Shown: one piece after another, positions 1 to 8,244 of the stretch | Position numbering within the stretch: the first letter of the stretch is position 1 | Layout of the letters: each line of letters opens with the position of its first letter | Assembly: GCA_038205115.1 (NCBI GenBank) | Contig: JBBRCE010000031.1 | Location: forward strand, 1-59,484 | Reading direction: 5' to 3' | Source: JBBRCE01 sp038205115 | GTDB lineage: Bacteria > Planctomycetota > Planctomycetia > Pirellulales > JBBRCE01 | DNA length: 59,484 bases | Notes under the pieces: generated by a model | What the model was told of the DNA's origin: nothing | Database searches by the model: none | What the model saw: the letters and a program-made list of their open reading frames with translations, nothing else | Program-made: the position numbers and the translations under genes

Positions 1-313
1 TGCCTGCCTTTGCACGCTGAGTTGTCAGAGCCCTGGGTTGGCCTCAAATCCGTTGTCCCGCATTGGGCAGACTTCCGCCCGCGAGATATATGAACAATAG
101 TATACTATATCGCGTTGCAAAAGTCAACGGGTGCAAAGCGGTGCGATCGGCGTTTCGCTCGCTTAAAGCCAACTTTGCCATTGCCGCATGAGCTTAGCGA
201 CCAACGATTTGCTCGCTTAACAGTTTTTCGACGGCCGGTTTGTCGGATGCGGCAATTGGAAACGTCAGCAGGGTTGGCGATTTGCCGATCAAGACGATCA
301 GCCGATTGTCGTC
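1..313. other. Left-edge region without a supportable gene
   Basis: No convincing gene is visible. Two plus-strand frames are open from the left edge, to a TGA at 91-93 and to a TAG near 100. Either could be the last ~30 codons of a gene cut by the window edge, and I cannot tell which. An AT-rich patch near 81-112 stands out from the GC-rich surroundings and contains the perfect palindrome TAGTATACTA. The two overlapping ORFs on opposite strands here read as Arg/Pro-rich shadow sequence. Confidence 0.4.
80..114. promoter_or_regulatory. AT-rich inverted repeat, possible operator or promoter
   Basis: Imperfect inverted repeat: CGCGAGATATA on the left against TATATCGCG on the right. It encloses the perfect 10-bp palindrome TAGTATACTA at 98-107. 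It sits in otherwise GC-rich DNA and has promoter-like AT content. The gene it might serve is not identifiable, so the regulatory role is an inference. Confidence 0.25.
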
Positions 314-991
314 CTAATGATACGCGCGGCAATGTCGCCAGCGGACCAAGGCTTCGGCTTGCCATAAACCATGCGCGCGCACCTGCTGACGGCCGGTGGC
401 AACCCGCAGACAGACCAAGCCGTTGAAGAATGTCAGCACGGCCAGTGAGAGTTGGACCGTGGTCGAAGCGGTCAGAAATTGCCACGGTTGCCGCGGAATG
501 TCGCGCAGTCGCAGTTTGAAGTCCGCCAGCGATGCCCGCAGATCGGTCCGAGTTGGTAGAACGACTTTCAGGATTTGTTCTTCGAGGGCAATCTTCTGGT
601 CAATCCGTGCTTTGAGTGGTTCCGACTCCTCTCGCTGCTGCCGAATCGTTTCCGCCAGTTTGGCGGCGGTTTGCAAGTCGGGCGGGGTCGATTCAAGTGA
701 CGCGCGCTGCTGGTTCAGCAACAACTGGTTGCTTTCCAAAAGTTCGTGCCGCCGCTGCAGCAGTTGCCGGATGCGGATGTGAACCGGTTCTGCTTCGGCA
801 ATTCGCCGGGCCGCTTCGACGAGCAGCAAACTGGTCAACAGCGAGAGCGCGGCCAGCCAGGCAAACAATGTTTTACGCGAATTCGCGCCGGACAGCGCCA
901 CCAAGGATCCGCGCGTCCAGTAGTTGCGCAAACGAAATATCACGGCAACTGGGCCACCGATCACGGCAAACAGATTGATGATGGCTAACAT
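314..991 (-). CDS. Membrane protein with central coiled coil, unknown function
   Basis: 225 aa, ATG at 989-991. Hydrophobic segments lie near residues 1-20, 41-62 and 172-198. Between the second and third is a ~100-residue polar stretch rich in Glu, Gln, Leu and Arg (for example RRHELLESNQLLLNQQRASLE) with the heptad-like pattern of a coiled coil. The topology suggests an inner-membrane protein with a coiled-coil domain outside the bilayer. I recognise no named family and no enzymatic motif. It stands alone; the neighbouring small gene at 1222 runs in the opposite direction. Coding is supported by length, coherent segment structure and a clean start. Confidence 0.65.
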   Translation of the reverse strand: MLAIINLFAVIGGPVAVIFRLRNYWTRGSLVALSGANSRKTLFAWLAALSLLTSLLLVEAARRIAEAEPVHIRIRQLLQRRHELLESNQLLLNQQRASLESTPPDLQTAAKLAETIRQQREESEPLKARIDQKIALEEQILKVVLPTRTDLRASLADFKLRLRDIPRQPWQFLTASTTVQLSLAVLTFFNGLVCLRVATGRQQVRAHGLWQAEALVRWRHCRAYH

Positions 992-1221
992 AAAAGTCGC
1001 GGTAGGAACTGGGAAAACGAACGTCGCCCGTTAAAATGATTGTAACGCAACTTAGCGCCGTTGTGCCGTGGCTGCGTTTTTGCAAAGTGCCAAAAACCGT
1101 GTGCGTCGTCGGCAGACAGACCGCATGTTTCGGATGAGAAACGTGCAGCGCGCGCCAGCGCGGCCGACGAACCGGCCATTGCCAATGGAATTGAATTGGC
1201 CGATTCAAAGTAACTCGATGG

Positions 1222-1470
1222 ATGTTCGTGATGACAGTACCGCAGAAGAATCGGCGCGAACGATGGATCGACGCTTGGATCGGCGGCGTGGCGGATGGCA
1301 CGAAGACGATGAGTTCGCGGCGAATGACATCGATTGAAAAATTCGCGGGCAGCTTGAAGTCCATCAAGGTAGTCGCCAAGCAGCGCGGCGTACACTTGTT
1401 ACTGCTGATGGACGACAACGGTCACAAGGTCGTGGCAGCGAGCCGGCATCCGTTTAAGGTCATCGTCTGA
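1222..1470 (+). CDS. Small basic hypothetical protein
   Basis: 82 aa if ATG 1222 is used; a second ATG three codons later is equally possible. Basic N-terminal half, then a short hydrophobic stretch (GVHLLLLMDDNGHKVVAAS) ending in FKVIV. The C-terminal half has believable alternation of charged and hydrophobic residues, unlike most shadow frames here. It ends 4 nt before the convergent flavoprotein gene. A 181-aa minus-strand ORF overlaps it but reads as His/Arg/Ser-rich shadow. No family recognised; whether it is expressed is uncertain. Confidence 0.4.
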   Translation: MFVMTVPQKNRRERWIDAWIGGVADGTKTMSSRRMTSIEKFAGSLKSIKVVAKQRGVHLLLLMDDNGHKVVAASRHPFKVIV

Positions 1471-1474
1471 CGCG

Positions 1475-3112
1475 TCAGGTGCGAATCGACAGCAAGCGAT
1501 GCACGCAGGTCACGGCCATCGAGCCATCGCCCACGGCAAACCCCACGCGCTTTGTCGAGCCCGAACGGATGTCGCCGGCGGCCAAAATGCCTGGCAGGTT
1601 CGTTTCCAGCGGGCAAGGATCGCGGTCAGCAATGGGCCACAGGCCGGCGCGCGAGACGTCTGCGCCGGTGAGCAGAAAACCTTGCTGGTCGCGGGCGATT
1701 TCTGGCGGCAACCAGCGGCTGCCGGGTTCGGATCCGATGAACACAAACACCGCGGCACAGGGTACCTGGCAGAGTTCGGCGGCGTTTTTGGTTTTGATGT
1801 CCATGGTTTCCAGCCGCGATTCGCCCTGCACGGCGGTGATTTCCGAACGTTCGTGCAACACGATGTTGGGCATGTTGCGAATTCGGTTGGCCAGATACGA
1901 CGACATGGCTGGCCCTAGCATGCTGCGAACCACCATGTGCACGGTGCGGGTGCGGCAACATTCGGCCATGTACATGGCAGCCTGGCCGGCCGAATTGCCG
2001 GCACCCACCACGGCCACGTCTTGTTGGTCGTAGAGCGTGGCTTCGACCGCAGTGCAGGCGTAGAACACGCCCGCGCGCTCGAAGCGATCGGCTCCTTCGG
2101 CGCTTAGCTTTCGCCAATTCACGCCGGTGGCAATCAGCACCACGCGACTGCGAATTGCCGCGCCGCAATCGACATGGACGATATGAAAATCGTCGGCGGC
2201 CTGGGCAACTTCAAGCCGCTGCACGGCGACTGGCGCTACGATCTGTGCGCCGAATTTGAGCATTTGCAGCACGCCGCGCGTGGCCAGATCGGCGCCGCTC
2301 AAGCCAGCCGGAAAGCCGATGAAGTTTTCGATTCGCGACGAACCGCCGGCCTGACCGCCTGGGCCGAGGCTGTCGACCACAAGTGTCGAAAGGCCTTCCG
2401 ACGCCGCATACACGGCCGACGTGATGCCGGCCGGCCCGGCGCCGATGATGGTGAGATCCACTTCCGAGGTGGGGCAGCTTCGCCAAATGCCGGCTGCCTT
2501 GGCCAACTCGCGCAGCGTGGGATTCACCAGCACCTGTCCGCCGGCGCACTCGATGGTGGGCGTGCGGACCTTGATGCCGGCCGCTTCAAGTGAGTGGCGG
2601 ACTGTGTCGGTCAGCGTTTCCGACCAATTGAACGGCACGAAGTTTTTGTAGAGAAATTCGCGGACCACGGTGGTATCGCGACAGTAGGGCGGGCCGACGA
2701 CGCGCAGGCCGAGCGTTCCGGATTGGCTCAGCAACTCGCGACGCAAGGTGAACGCGCCCATGAGTTTTTCGCTCAGCGACGGCACGCGATTAAGCAACTG
2801 GCGGAGTTTATGATTCGGCAGTTGCAAGATACGCGTTGCGCCCTTGGCCCTGGCGGAGACAATTACCGGCCGACCGGTGAGCAGGTCGATGTCTCCGGCG
2901 AACTGCCCTGGACCGTGGGTGACCACATGCTGGTCGTCGTTGGCTGGGTTGGTGATTTCCAATTCGCCGAATTCGACCACGTGAAAATCAATTTCGGCTG
3001 TGCCGGCTTGAAATACGGTTTCGCCGTCGCGATAGTCGCGCGATTGAGCCGTCTTGCGCAGGCAGCTCAGTTCATCGCTGGACAGGACCGGAAATGCGGC
3101 GTCGGTAATCAT
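1475..3112 (-). CDS. cNMP-binding-domain/thioredoxin-reductase-like FAD oxidoreductase
   Basis: 545 aa from ATG 3112. The frame opens at 3271, but the extra 53 residues are not domain-like. Order: a cyclic-nucleotide-binding-like fold (about 10-120), a thioredoxin-like linker domain (about 135-205), then a thioredoxin-reductase-type flavoprotein. FAD is bound at GAGPAG (224-229), with GGQAGGSSRIENFIGFP following; NAD(P)H is bound at GAGNSA (370-375); the C-terminal FAD motif AAGDIR is near 511. The usual redox CxxC is not intact: the equivalent site reads ACTAVE, with one Cys (353). The phosphate-binding cassette of the cNMP domain is also atypical, so nucleotide binding is unproven. Probably a cytosolic oxidoreductase with a non-classical electron path. 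No Shine-Dalgarno is obvious. Confidence 0.85.
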   Translation of the reverse strand: MITDAAFPVLSSDELSCLRKTAQSRDYRDGETVFQAGTAEIDFHVVEFGELEITNPANDDQHVVTHGPGQFAGDIDLLTGRPVIVSARAKGATRILQLPNHKLRQLLNRVPSLSEKLMGAFTLRRELLSQSGTLGLRVVGPPYCRDTTVVREFLYKNFVPFNWSETLTDTVRHSLEAAGIKVRTPTIECAGGQVLVNPTLRELAKAAGIWRSCPTSEVDLTIIGAGPAGITSAVYAASEGLSTLVVDSLGPGGQAGGSSRIENFIGFPAGLSGADLATRGVLQMLKFGAQIVAPVAVQRLEVAQAADDFHIVHVDCGAAIRSRVVLIATGVNWRKLSAEGADRFERAGVFYACTAVEATLYDQQDVAVVGAGNSAGQAAMYMAECCRTRTVHMVVRSMLGPAMSSYLANRIRNMPNIVLHERSEITAVQGESRLETMDIKTKNAAELCQVPCAAVFVFIGSEPGSRWLPPEIARDQQGFLLTGADVSRAGLWPIADRDPCPLETNLPGILAAGDIRSGSTKRVGFAVGDGSMAVTCVHRLLSIRT

Positions 3113-3309
3113 CAGGAAAGCGCTCGTTTGGAAACTGCAAAGAAACGTTGACGGTTTGATTCTACACAAACGCACTCTGCCGAAATACCAGTTCAAAAGT
3201 GTTTGAAAGTTCAAAGTAAGTCGGAACCCGCGGAGCTGCTGATTCGTTTCACTGACGCACTCATCCCTCATTTACCTCTTCGCGCGGATCGGTTAGGCTT
3301 TGCGGCTGC

Positions 3310-4419
3310 ATGTTTTCGTTTCAACTCCATCACGTCGACGCACATTCGGCCGCGCGCCGCGGCACGTTTGTTACGCCGCACGGTGCGGTCGAGATGCCGG
3401 CGTTCATGCCGGTGGGCACCCAAGCCACGGTCAAGGGATTGGAGATCGGCCAGGTGGCCGAGACCGGCGCGCAGATGGTGCTTTCCAACACCTATCACCT
3501 GGCGCTGCGGCCCGGCGAACGCGTGGTTGCCGAGTTGGGCGGACTGCACCAATTCATGGGCTGGACCGGACCGATTCTCACTGACAGCGGCGGCTTTCAA
3601 GTTTTTAGCCTGGCCGACAAAGTCAAAGTCACCGAGCAACATGCGCTGTTTCGCTCGCACTTGGATGGCGATTTGATTCAGCTTTCGCCCGAGCGCGCAA
3701 TCGAAATTCAAGAAGCGCTCGGCAGCGATGTGGCGATGGTGCTGGATCATGTCGTGGCGCTGCCTAACACGCCGGAAGCGGTGGTTGACGCGATGGAGCG
3801 AACCATTCGTTGGGCGCAGCGTTGCCGCGACGCCGCCCGCCGCGCCGACCAAGCGCAATTTGCAATTGTGCAAGGCGGGTTGGATGTTGATCTGCGCGTG
3901 CAGTGCGCCGAGCGGCTGGCGGCGCTCGATTTTCCGGGTTATGCGATCGGCGGTTTAAGCGTCGGCGAAGCGCCGGCCGAGATGTATCGCGTGCTGGATT
4001 CGACCACGCCAGCCATGCCGATTGACAAGCCCCGTTATTTGATGGGCGTTGGGCGACCGCAAGATTTGCTTGAGGCGGTGCGTCGCGGTGTGGATTTGTT
4101 CGATTGCGTGCTGCCCACGCGCAACGGACGCAATGCCATGGCGTACACGGACGCCGGACAGATTCGGTTACGAAACCGGCAATACGCGTTGGACCCGCGC
4201 CCGCTGGAGGACGGTTGTCCGTGCGTTGCTTGTCGGCGCAGCCGCGGTTATCTGCGGCATTTGTTTATGACCAACGAGATGTTGGGCGCAATACTACTGA
4301 CCGCGCACAATTTGACCTATTATCAGCGGCTATTGGCTCGTGCGCGCGTGGCGATTGAAGCCGATCGATTTGTGGAATTCGCCGCCGCGCGGATTGCCCA
4401 GTGGAATCAAGCCGCTTGA
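3310..4419 (+). CDS. tgt: Queuine/preQ1 tRNA-guanine transglycosylase
   Basis: 369 aa, the normal length for bacterial Tgt. It exchanges the wobble guanine (G34) of tRNAs with GUN anticodons for a queuine-type base. Visible sites: DSGGFQVFSL (Asp92, general acid), VQGG and GGLSVGE in the base pocket, FDCVLPTRNGRN with the nucleophile Asp265, and zinc ligands Cys303, Cys305, Cys308 and His333. The motif that is normally FDECTPYP reads LDHVVALP here, putting Val148 at the position of the preQ1-type Cys (Cys158 in Zymomonas). Val at that place is typical of eukaryotic, queuine-using enzymes, so the true substrate is open. queA and yajC are not adjacent. Confidence 0.96.
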   Translation: MFSFQLHHVDAHSAARRGTFVTPHGAVEMPAFMPVGTQATVKGLEIGQVAETGAQMVLSNTYHLALRPGERVVAELGGLHQFMGWTGPILTDSGGFQVFSLADKVKVTEQHALFRSHLDGDLIQLSPERAIEIQEALGSDVAMVLDHVVALPNTPEAVVDAMERTIRWAQRCRDAARRADQAQFAIVQGGLDVDLRVQCAERLAALDFPGYAIGGLSVGEAPAEMYRVLDSTTPAMPIDKPRYLMGVGRPQDLLEAVRRGVDLFDCVLPTRNGRNAMAYTDAGQIRLRNRQYALDPRPLEDGCPCVACRRSRGYLRHLFMTNEMLGAILLTAHNLTYYQRLLARARVAIEADRFVEFAAARIAQWNQAA

Positions 4420-4436
4420 AATGTGAGAAATTGGCG

Positions 4437-4464
4437 TTGACTGTTCAGGCGATGCTCCTATAAT
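4437..4464 (+). promoter_or_regulatory. Sigma-70-type promoter for the lipoprotein gene
   Basis: TTGACT at 4437-4442, a 16-nt spacer, and a perfect TATAAT at 4459-4464. It begins 18 nt after the tgt stop and points at the lipoprotein gene at 4704, implying a leader of about 230 nt. Confidence 0.75.
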
Positions 4465-4474
4465 CCCGCCCCGA

Positions 4475-4656
4475 ACAGGCTTCTCGTTAGCGAGCATTTG
4501 TTCCGCTAGCGTTTGGTAATATCTAGGGATTGTATCAATTCCGCCCGGCGGAATGTCGATGAGCACAGTGGCCCCCGTAGGCCGTTGTCGTTAATACAGA
4601 TTTAAAAAATGTTCCCAGGGAAGGGAACGTCTCAGCGGGCGTGGCATGGATGCCAC
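4475..4656 (+). promoter_or_regulatory. Structured 5' leader with several hairpins
   Basis: Four inverted repeats lie between the promoter and the start codon: CTCG-TTAG-CGAG (4483-4494), ATTCCGCC-C-GGCGGAAT (4538-4554), GTTCCC/GGGAAC (4611-4628) and GTGGCAT-GG-ATGCCAC (4641-4656). The 4538-4554 repeat has a single-nucleotide centre and could equally be a protein operator. The density of stems in one leader suggests an RNA regulatory element. I do not recognise a known riboswitch class. Confidence 0.4.
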
Positions 4657-4703
4657 AACGCCTGTCTGGACGTGCGCCTTTCTGTTTTCGAGAAGGTGCA
4701 GCA

Positions 4704-5966
4704 ATGCGATGCTCCACGGGACGATTCATGTTGGTCGTCGGATCAACATTGGTGATGCTGACAGGATGTCAAACACCAAGTTGGATGCAATGGGGAAAGA
4801 AGCCGGACAACACGGTTCCGCTGGCCAGTAGCAGCACGCCCAAGGCGTTGCCGGCGAATTCGACGGTGACCAAGCCCAGCGTCGCCGCCAATTCCGCGGC
4901 GCCCGCTTATGGCTCGGCTTACGGCGCACCTGCGGCGACCACGCCAGCGCCGACTTCGTCAAATCCTTACTCGAACGCAATGGTCGGCGGCAGCGCTCCG
5001 GCAAGCGGCAGCGCTTACGGCGCGCCAGCGGGCAGCCCATACGCGCAGCAATCGGCTTACAGCACGCCGTCGTATCCGAACTCAGGTTATGGCGCGCCGA
5101 CCACGTATCCCTCGACTGCCACGCCGGCAGCCGTTACCGCCAACAGTCCTTATGCGAGTGCGCCGACCACTCCGCCGCAATCCGGCTACTACGGTTCGTA
5201 TCCGGGCGCAACCGCCGGTCCTACGACCATCAACAATTCGTATGCCACGAGCCCGGCAATGGTCGCGCCCAGCGCATCGACCGCAATGCCTTCGCGATAT
5301 ACCGCGGCCGACGATGCCCTCGGACCCCGTCCGAATGCAACCAGCGGCCAACTGGCCGTCGCGCCTGCCGCGCAGACCGTGCCGGCTCAAGCGGCTCCGG
5401 CTCAGTCTTGGAACAGCAGCCCTGCGACCAACGATTACGGTATGGCCGCTCGACCGACTTCAGATCCCATGGCCGCGCAATCGCCTGCCCAGGCGATGAA
5501 CTCCGGCATGGCGCCGGGCTATGCCGTCCCGAAATCTGATGTGGGCCAAACGGGTTACACTCCGCCAGCCGGTCCGGGCTACGTACAAGTTGCCACCAAT
5601 CCGCCCAGCTCGTATCACCCGGGCAGCGTTCGCGATTACAAGGCTCCCGCGGCTCCCGCAGCGGCTACCAACTGGCCGCCAGCGGCCGGCGCCGACAGCA
5701 ACAACGGCGGAATGGCGCCGCCGCCATCGGCCGGTACCGCGGCTCCTGCTCGGTATAACAGCAACTATCCGACCACGGCGACGCCAACTGGCAGCTATGC
5801 ACCTGCCCCGACTGGCAGCTATGCACCAGCCGGAGCGTCGAGTTACAACCAAGTTCCTGCGTACAATCCCAGCGCAACCGGCACGGGTTACACCCCGCCA
5901 GCCGCCGGGTATCCAGGCGTCGGTATCAGCGGATCGGCCGCAGCCGGCGCCTCGATGGCACGTTAG
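4704..5966 (+). CDS. Low-complexity outer-membrane lipoprotein
   Basis: 420 aa from ATG 4704, preceded by AGAAGG at a 7-nt spacing; an in-frame GTG at 4641 lies inside a leader hairpin and is rejected. The N-terminus is a lipoprotein signal with lipobox LTGC (Cys at about residue 22). The mature protein is almost entirely Ala, Pro, Ser, Thr, Gly and Tyr, with recurring YGAP/SAYGAP and TGSYAPA units and no globular domain. This resembles surface-exposed disordered lipoproteins. It has its own strong promoter and a strong terminator, so it is monocistronic and probably well expressed. Function unknown. Confidence 0.8.
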   Translation: MRCSTGRFMLVVGSTLVMLTGCQTPSWMQWGKKPDNTVPLASSSTPKALPANSTVTKPSVAANSAAPAYGSAYGAPAATTPAPTSSNPYSNAMVGGSAPASGSAYGAPAGSPYAQQSAYSTPSYPNSGYGAPTTYPSTATPAAVTANSPYASAPTTPPQSGYYGSYPGATAGPTTINNSYATSPAMVAPSASTAMPSRYTAADDALGPRPNATSGQLAVAPAAQTVPAQAAPAQSWNSSPATNDYGMAARPTSDPMAAQSPAQAMNSGMAPGYAVPKSDVGQTGYTPPAGPGYVQVATNPPSSYHPGSVRDYKAPAAPAAATNWPPAAGADSNNGGMAPPPSAGTAAPARYNSNYPTTATPTGSYAPAPTGSYAPAGASSYNQVPAYNPSATGTGYTPPAAGYPGVGISGSAAAGASMAR

Positions 5967-6021
5967 TCGCCCAGCCGGCGTGCTCAATCGCCGGTCGGTT
6001 TCGAAGAATCTCGTCAAATGC

Positions 6022-6056
6022 AAATAGCCCCCGTATAAATACGGGGGCTATTTTTT
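6022..6056 (+). terminator. Rho-independent terminator of the lipoprotein gene
   Basis: Perfect 15-bp inverted repeat (6022-6036 with 6039-6053, AA loop) with a GC core CCCCCGTAT/ATACGGGGG, running into a six-T tract. Located 56 nt after the stop codon. Confidence 0.92.
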
Positions 6057-6092
6057 GTAAGCCGCAATCGGTTCTCATCGGCGTGAGGTTGC

Positions 6093-6416
6093 CTACCAAC
6101 CCATGACCATATTGGATTCGATCACTTTGCGGGCGCGCTCCAAATCCGTGCCGGTCTCGTGCATGTAGAGACGGATGGCGTGGACTTTGTCGCCGGCGGC
6201 CTTTGAGAGGCAATCACGCGCGGTGTGACAGGGATCGGTCCGCCCGGCGATGCCGAGTGCCGACTTGGAAATCACCCAGGTATCGCGCGGGCGTTTGGTC
6301 ATGCGGATGACCTTCTCCGTAGGGTACGCATCGTTGACGACGTCTGTCGCGGCGTCTTCACCGGCGGCCCATGTGATGATGATATGTGCGTCCGTCTCGA
6401 CCTCGAACAGCGGCAT
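6093..6416 (-). CDS. Small hypothetical protein
   Basis: 107 aa, ATG 6416 with a GGGAGG Shine-Dalgarno six nucleotides upstream on the coding strand. A mixed alpha/beta soluble protein without signal peptide or membrane segment. It carries two Cys in DPCHTARDCLSK and ends in an amphipathic stretch (DLERARKVIES). The ribosome site and composition make it a real gene, but I recognise no family. It may share a transcript with the DUF2892-like gene upstream on the same strand, 234 nt away. Confidence 0.65.
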   Translation of the reverse strand: MPLFEVETDAHIIITWAAGEDAATDVVNDAYPTEKVIRMTKRPRDTWVISKSALGIAGRTDPCHTARDCLSKAAGDKVHAIRLYMHETGTDLERARKVIESNMVMGW

Positions 6417-6650
6417 GATATGCCTCCCTTGCTAAAAGCGATCAATGATCTGTGCGAGACTGCCGCCGGGCAAAACGTGCGGACGGAGCCAACAACTCGC
6501 TTTCAACCGCATGTTAAGGCACAATCCGCCGTCCGTCAACCTTTTGACGATTCGCAAACGGCAACTCCAGCGACATTTGTCGAAGGCGGCACAATGCGTC
6601 CGCTGCAGTCGATAAACTCACTCGGCGGCCGCTTGAAACGCCGGGGCGGA

Positions 6651-6944
6651 TTACAGAATTTCGCTCGCTCCGGCACGCAATCGACCAGTGCTACGCCGCG
6701 CTGCGCTGACAACGTCGTTGGTGTCGACGCCCAGTTTGTCATACATCTGGCAGTGACCGGTTACTCCACGGTACAGCAGGCCGCCGCCGATCATCGCTAG
6801 CATCGTGCCGGCCATCGAGAAACGACTCAACCCAAACACGGCCAAACTGGCACCAACGGCAGCGGAAATGACCCGCTCGTCTTGCCCCACGTTAACCGCT
6901 TGACTGCTACAACAACTCGAATTCGACAACGCGCGACGTACCAT
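6651..6944 (-). CDS. Small membrane protein, DUF2892 (YgaP-like TM) type
   Basis: 97 aa, ATG 6944 with GGAG 7 nt upstream. The core GQDERVISAAVGASLAVFGL, then SMAGTMLAMIGGGLLYRGVTGHC, matches the two-helix DUF2892 / YgaP transmembrane hairpin, including the Gly-rich second helix followed by RGVTGHC. The N-terminus has two adjacent Cys (SSCCSSQ). The family is commonly linked to sulfur-transfer or rhodanese proteins, but no such gene is next to it. Inner-membrane location is inferred. Confidence 0.7.
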   Translation of the reverse strand: MVRRALSNSSCCSSQAVNVGQDERVISAAVGASLAVFGLSRFSMAGTMLAMIGGGLLYRGVTGHCQMYDKLGVDTNDVVSAARRSTGRLRAGASEIL

Positions 6945-7054
6945 GACTTAGCTCCAAATTGTTCTTTAACGAGTTTGATGATCGTAGGCCGCCGACGTTC
7001 CCGCCGGCGGCCGCGGAGTTTCCACCTGGTCATCCGTGAGCAAACGCCGTTCCG

Positions 7055-7915
7055 TTAATGAGCGCGACGGGCCACTACGCGGTGAAAATGGAGTTGCACT
7101 TCGCCCTCGACCACCCGGCGAACGCCTTCGACCAGGCAATGCGGTTCGTTATCTTCTTGCCCACGGCGAATGATATCGTCAAGCTTCACGCCTGGTGGAA
7201 CGGTGTAGGTCGATTGATAGATGATTTGGTTGCCGGCATCGAGTTCCGGCACAATGAAATGGCAGGTGGCGCCGTAGGTCAGCATTCGCGACGCGTAGGC
7301 TTCGTGGTAGGGCCGAATGCCCGGAAAGCTGGGCAGCAATCCGTGGTGCAAGTTGACGATTCGTCCGCCGGCATATTTCCAGCAGGCCGCAGGCGAAAGC
7401 ACGCGCATGTATCTGGCCAGCACGATGTAATCGACCTGATACTGATCGCAAATGGCAATTAGTCGATCATCGTTGACGGTGCCGTTTTCATCGCCAATTT
7501 GATGCCAGTCGACGCCAAATTGTTCGGCCAGCGAACGGCAGTTTGGTCGGTTGCCCAGCATGACGGCGGCTGTGGCCGGCACGCGACCATCGCGGATGGC
7601 GCGGAGCAGCGCCAGCGCGGGCTCGGGCCGGTAGGTGGTGCAAATGGCCAGTCGGGCTTGGCCGCGCGGAATCGTCGGTGACCAAACGCGGATTGAGAGG
7701 CCCGTTTTTTCGCCAATCGCTTGCATCGACTGCTGCAGATCGGCGAGCATGTTGGCGTCCAGTTCAATTCGCAACAGCATGGCGAACAAACATTGTTCGT
7801 CATGGTCGTACATTTGAATTTCAGCGATATTTGCCCCGCGGCCGGTGACATCGTGAATAATCGGGTCGGCCAGGCCACGATTGTCGGGCCCGACGGCGGA
7901 GATGACAATTTGCAT
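7055..7915 (-). CDS. purU: Formyltetrahydrofolate deformylase
   Basis: 286 aa from ATG 7915; the frame opens at 8164 but the first 83 residues are not part of the family. Hydrolyses 10-formyl-THF to THF and formate, balancing one-carbon pools and feeding formate to PurT. An N-terminal ACT domain (MQIVISAVGPDNRGLADPI) is followed by the formyltransferase fold. Catalytic motifs are visible: NLHHGLLPSFPG, RPYHEAY, GATCHFI and the Asp of ELDAGNQI. Length and order match E. coli PurU. Divergent from the DUF1598-like gene at 8287. Confidence 0.92.
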   Translation of the reverse strand: MQIVISAVGPDNRGLADPIIHDVTGRGANIAEIQMYDHDEQCLFAMLLRIELDANMLADLQQSMQAIGEKTGLSIRVWSPTIPRGQARLAICTTYRPEPALALLRAIRDGRVPATAAVMLGNRPNCRSLAEQFGVDWHQIGDENGTVNDDRLIAICDQYQVDYIVLARYMRVLSPAACWKYAGGRIVNLHHGLLPSFPGIRPYHEAYASRMLTYGATCHFIVPELDAGNQIIYQSTYTVPPGVKLDDIIRRGQEDNEPHCLVEGVRRVVEGEVQLHFHRVVARRAH

Positions 7916-8123
7916 CGCAAATTCCGGGAGACGGCGGTTGGGAACGCGGACCTTCAATTTTAGGCCGCGGTTGGCGTGCTTGACAGGGTCGATTTTCGAA
8001 TCCCCGGAGCGTACGCCCAGCGGCGGACGGCGCAGCTTGTCGTGGCGGCCGGCAAACCGGCGAACAATCGGAAAAACCGGCGCTTTCGGGTCGTTCCGCG
8101 AGTGAGAAATCGGCCTAATTTTG

Positions 8124-8152
8124 TTGCGTTGGTCGTTTGGCTCAATTATTAT
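8124..8152 (+). promoter_or_regulatory. Candidate promoter for the DUF1598-like gene
   Basis: TTGCGT, 17-nt spacer, TATTAT. It would give a leader of about 130 nt containing the hairpin at 8212-8244. The -35 match is only moderate. Confidence 0.45.
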
Positions 8153-8211
8153 CGATGAATGCAATCATTCGGCGATTGCTCATTTCCTGACTTCCACACG
8201 TCAACAACAGT

Positions 8212-8244
8212 CCCCATTTTTTGGCCTGAAAACCAAAAATGGGG
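8212..8244 (+). promoter_or_regulatory. Long leader stem-loop
   Basis: CCCCATTTTTTGG pairs with CCAAAAATGGGG with one bulged T and an 8-nt loop, ending 42 nt before the start codon. No T tract follows on either strand, so it is not a simple terminator. It could protect the mRNA or regulate translation. Confidence 0.45.

Noticed and set aside
115..426. 103-codon plus-strand ORF and a 126-codon ORF on the opposite strand
   Set aside because: Both are Arg/Pro-rich and overlap each other; neither has a ribosome site, and the membrane-protein gene at 314-991 is better supported.
873..1418. 181-codon minus-strand ORF
   Set aside because: Crosses the start of the membrane-protein gene and reads as His/Ser/Arg-rich shadow sequence.
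8212..8244. Stem-loop as a rho-independent terminator
   Set aside because: No T tract follows on either strand and it lies in a divergent region upstream of a gene.
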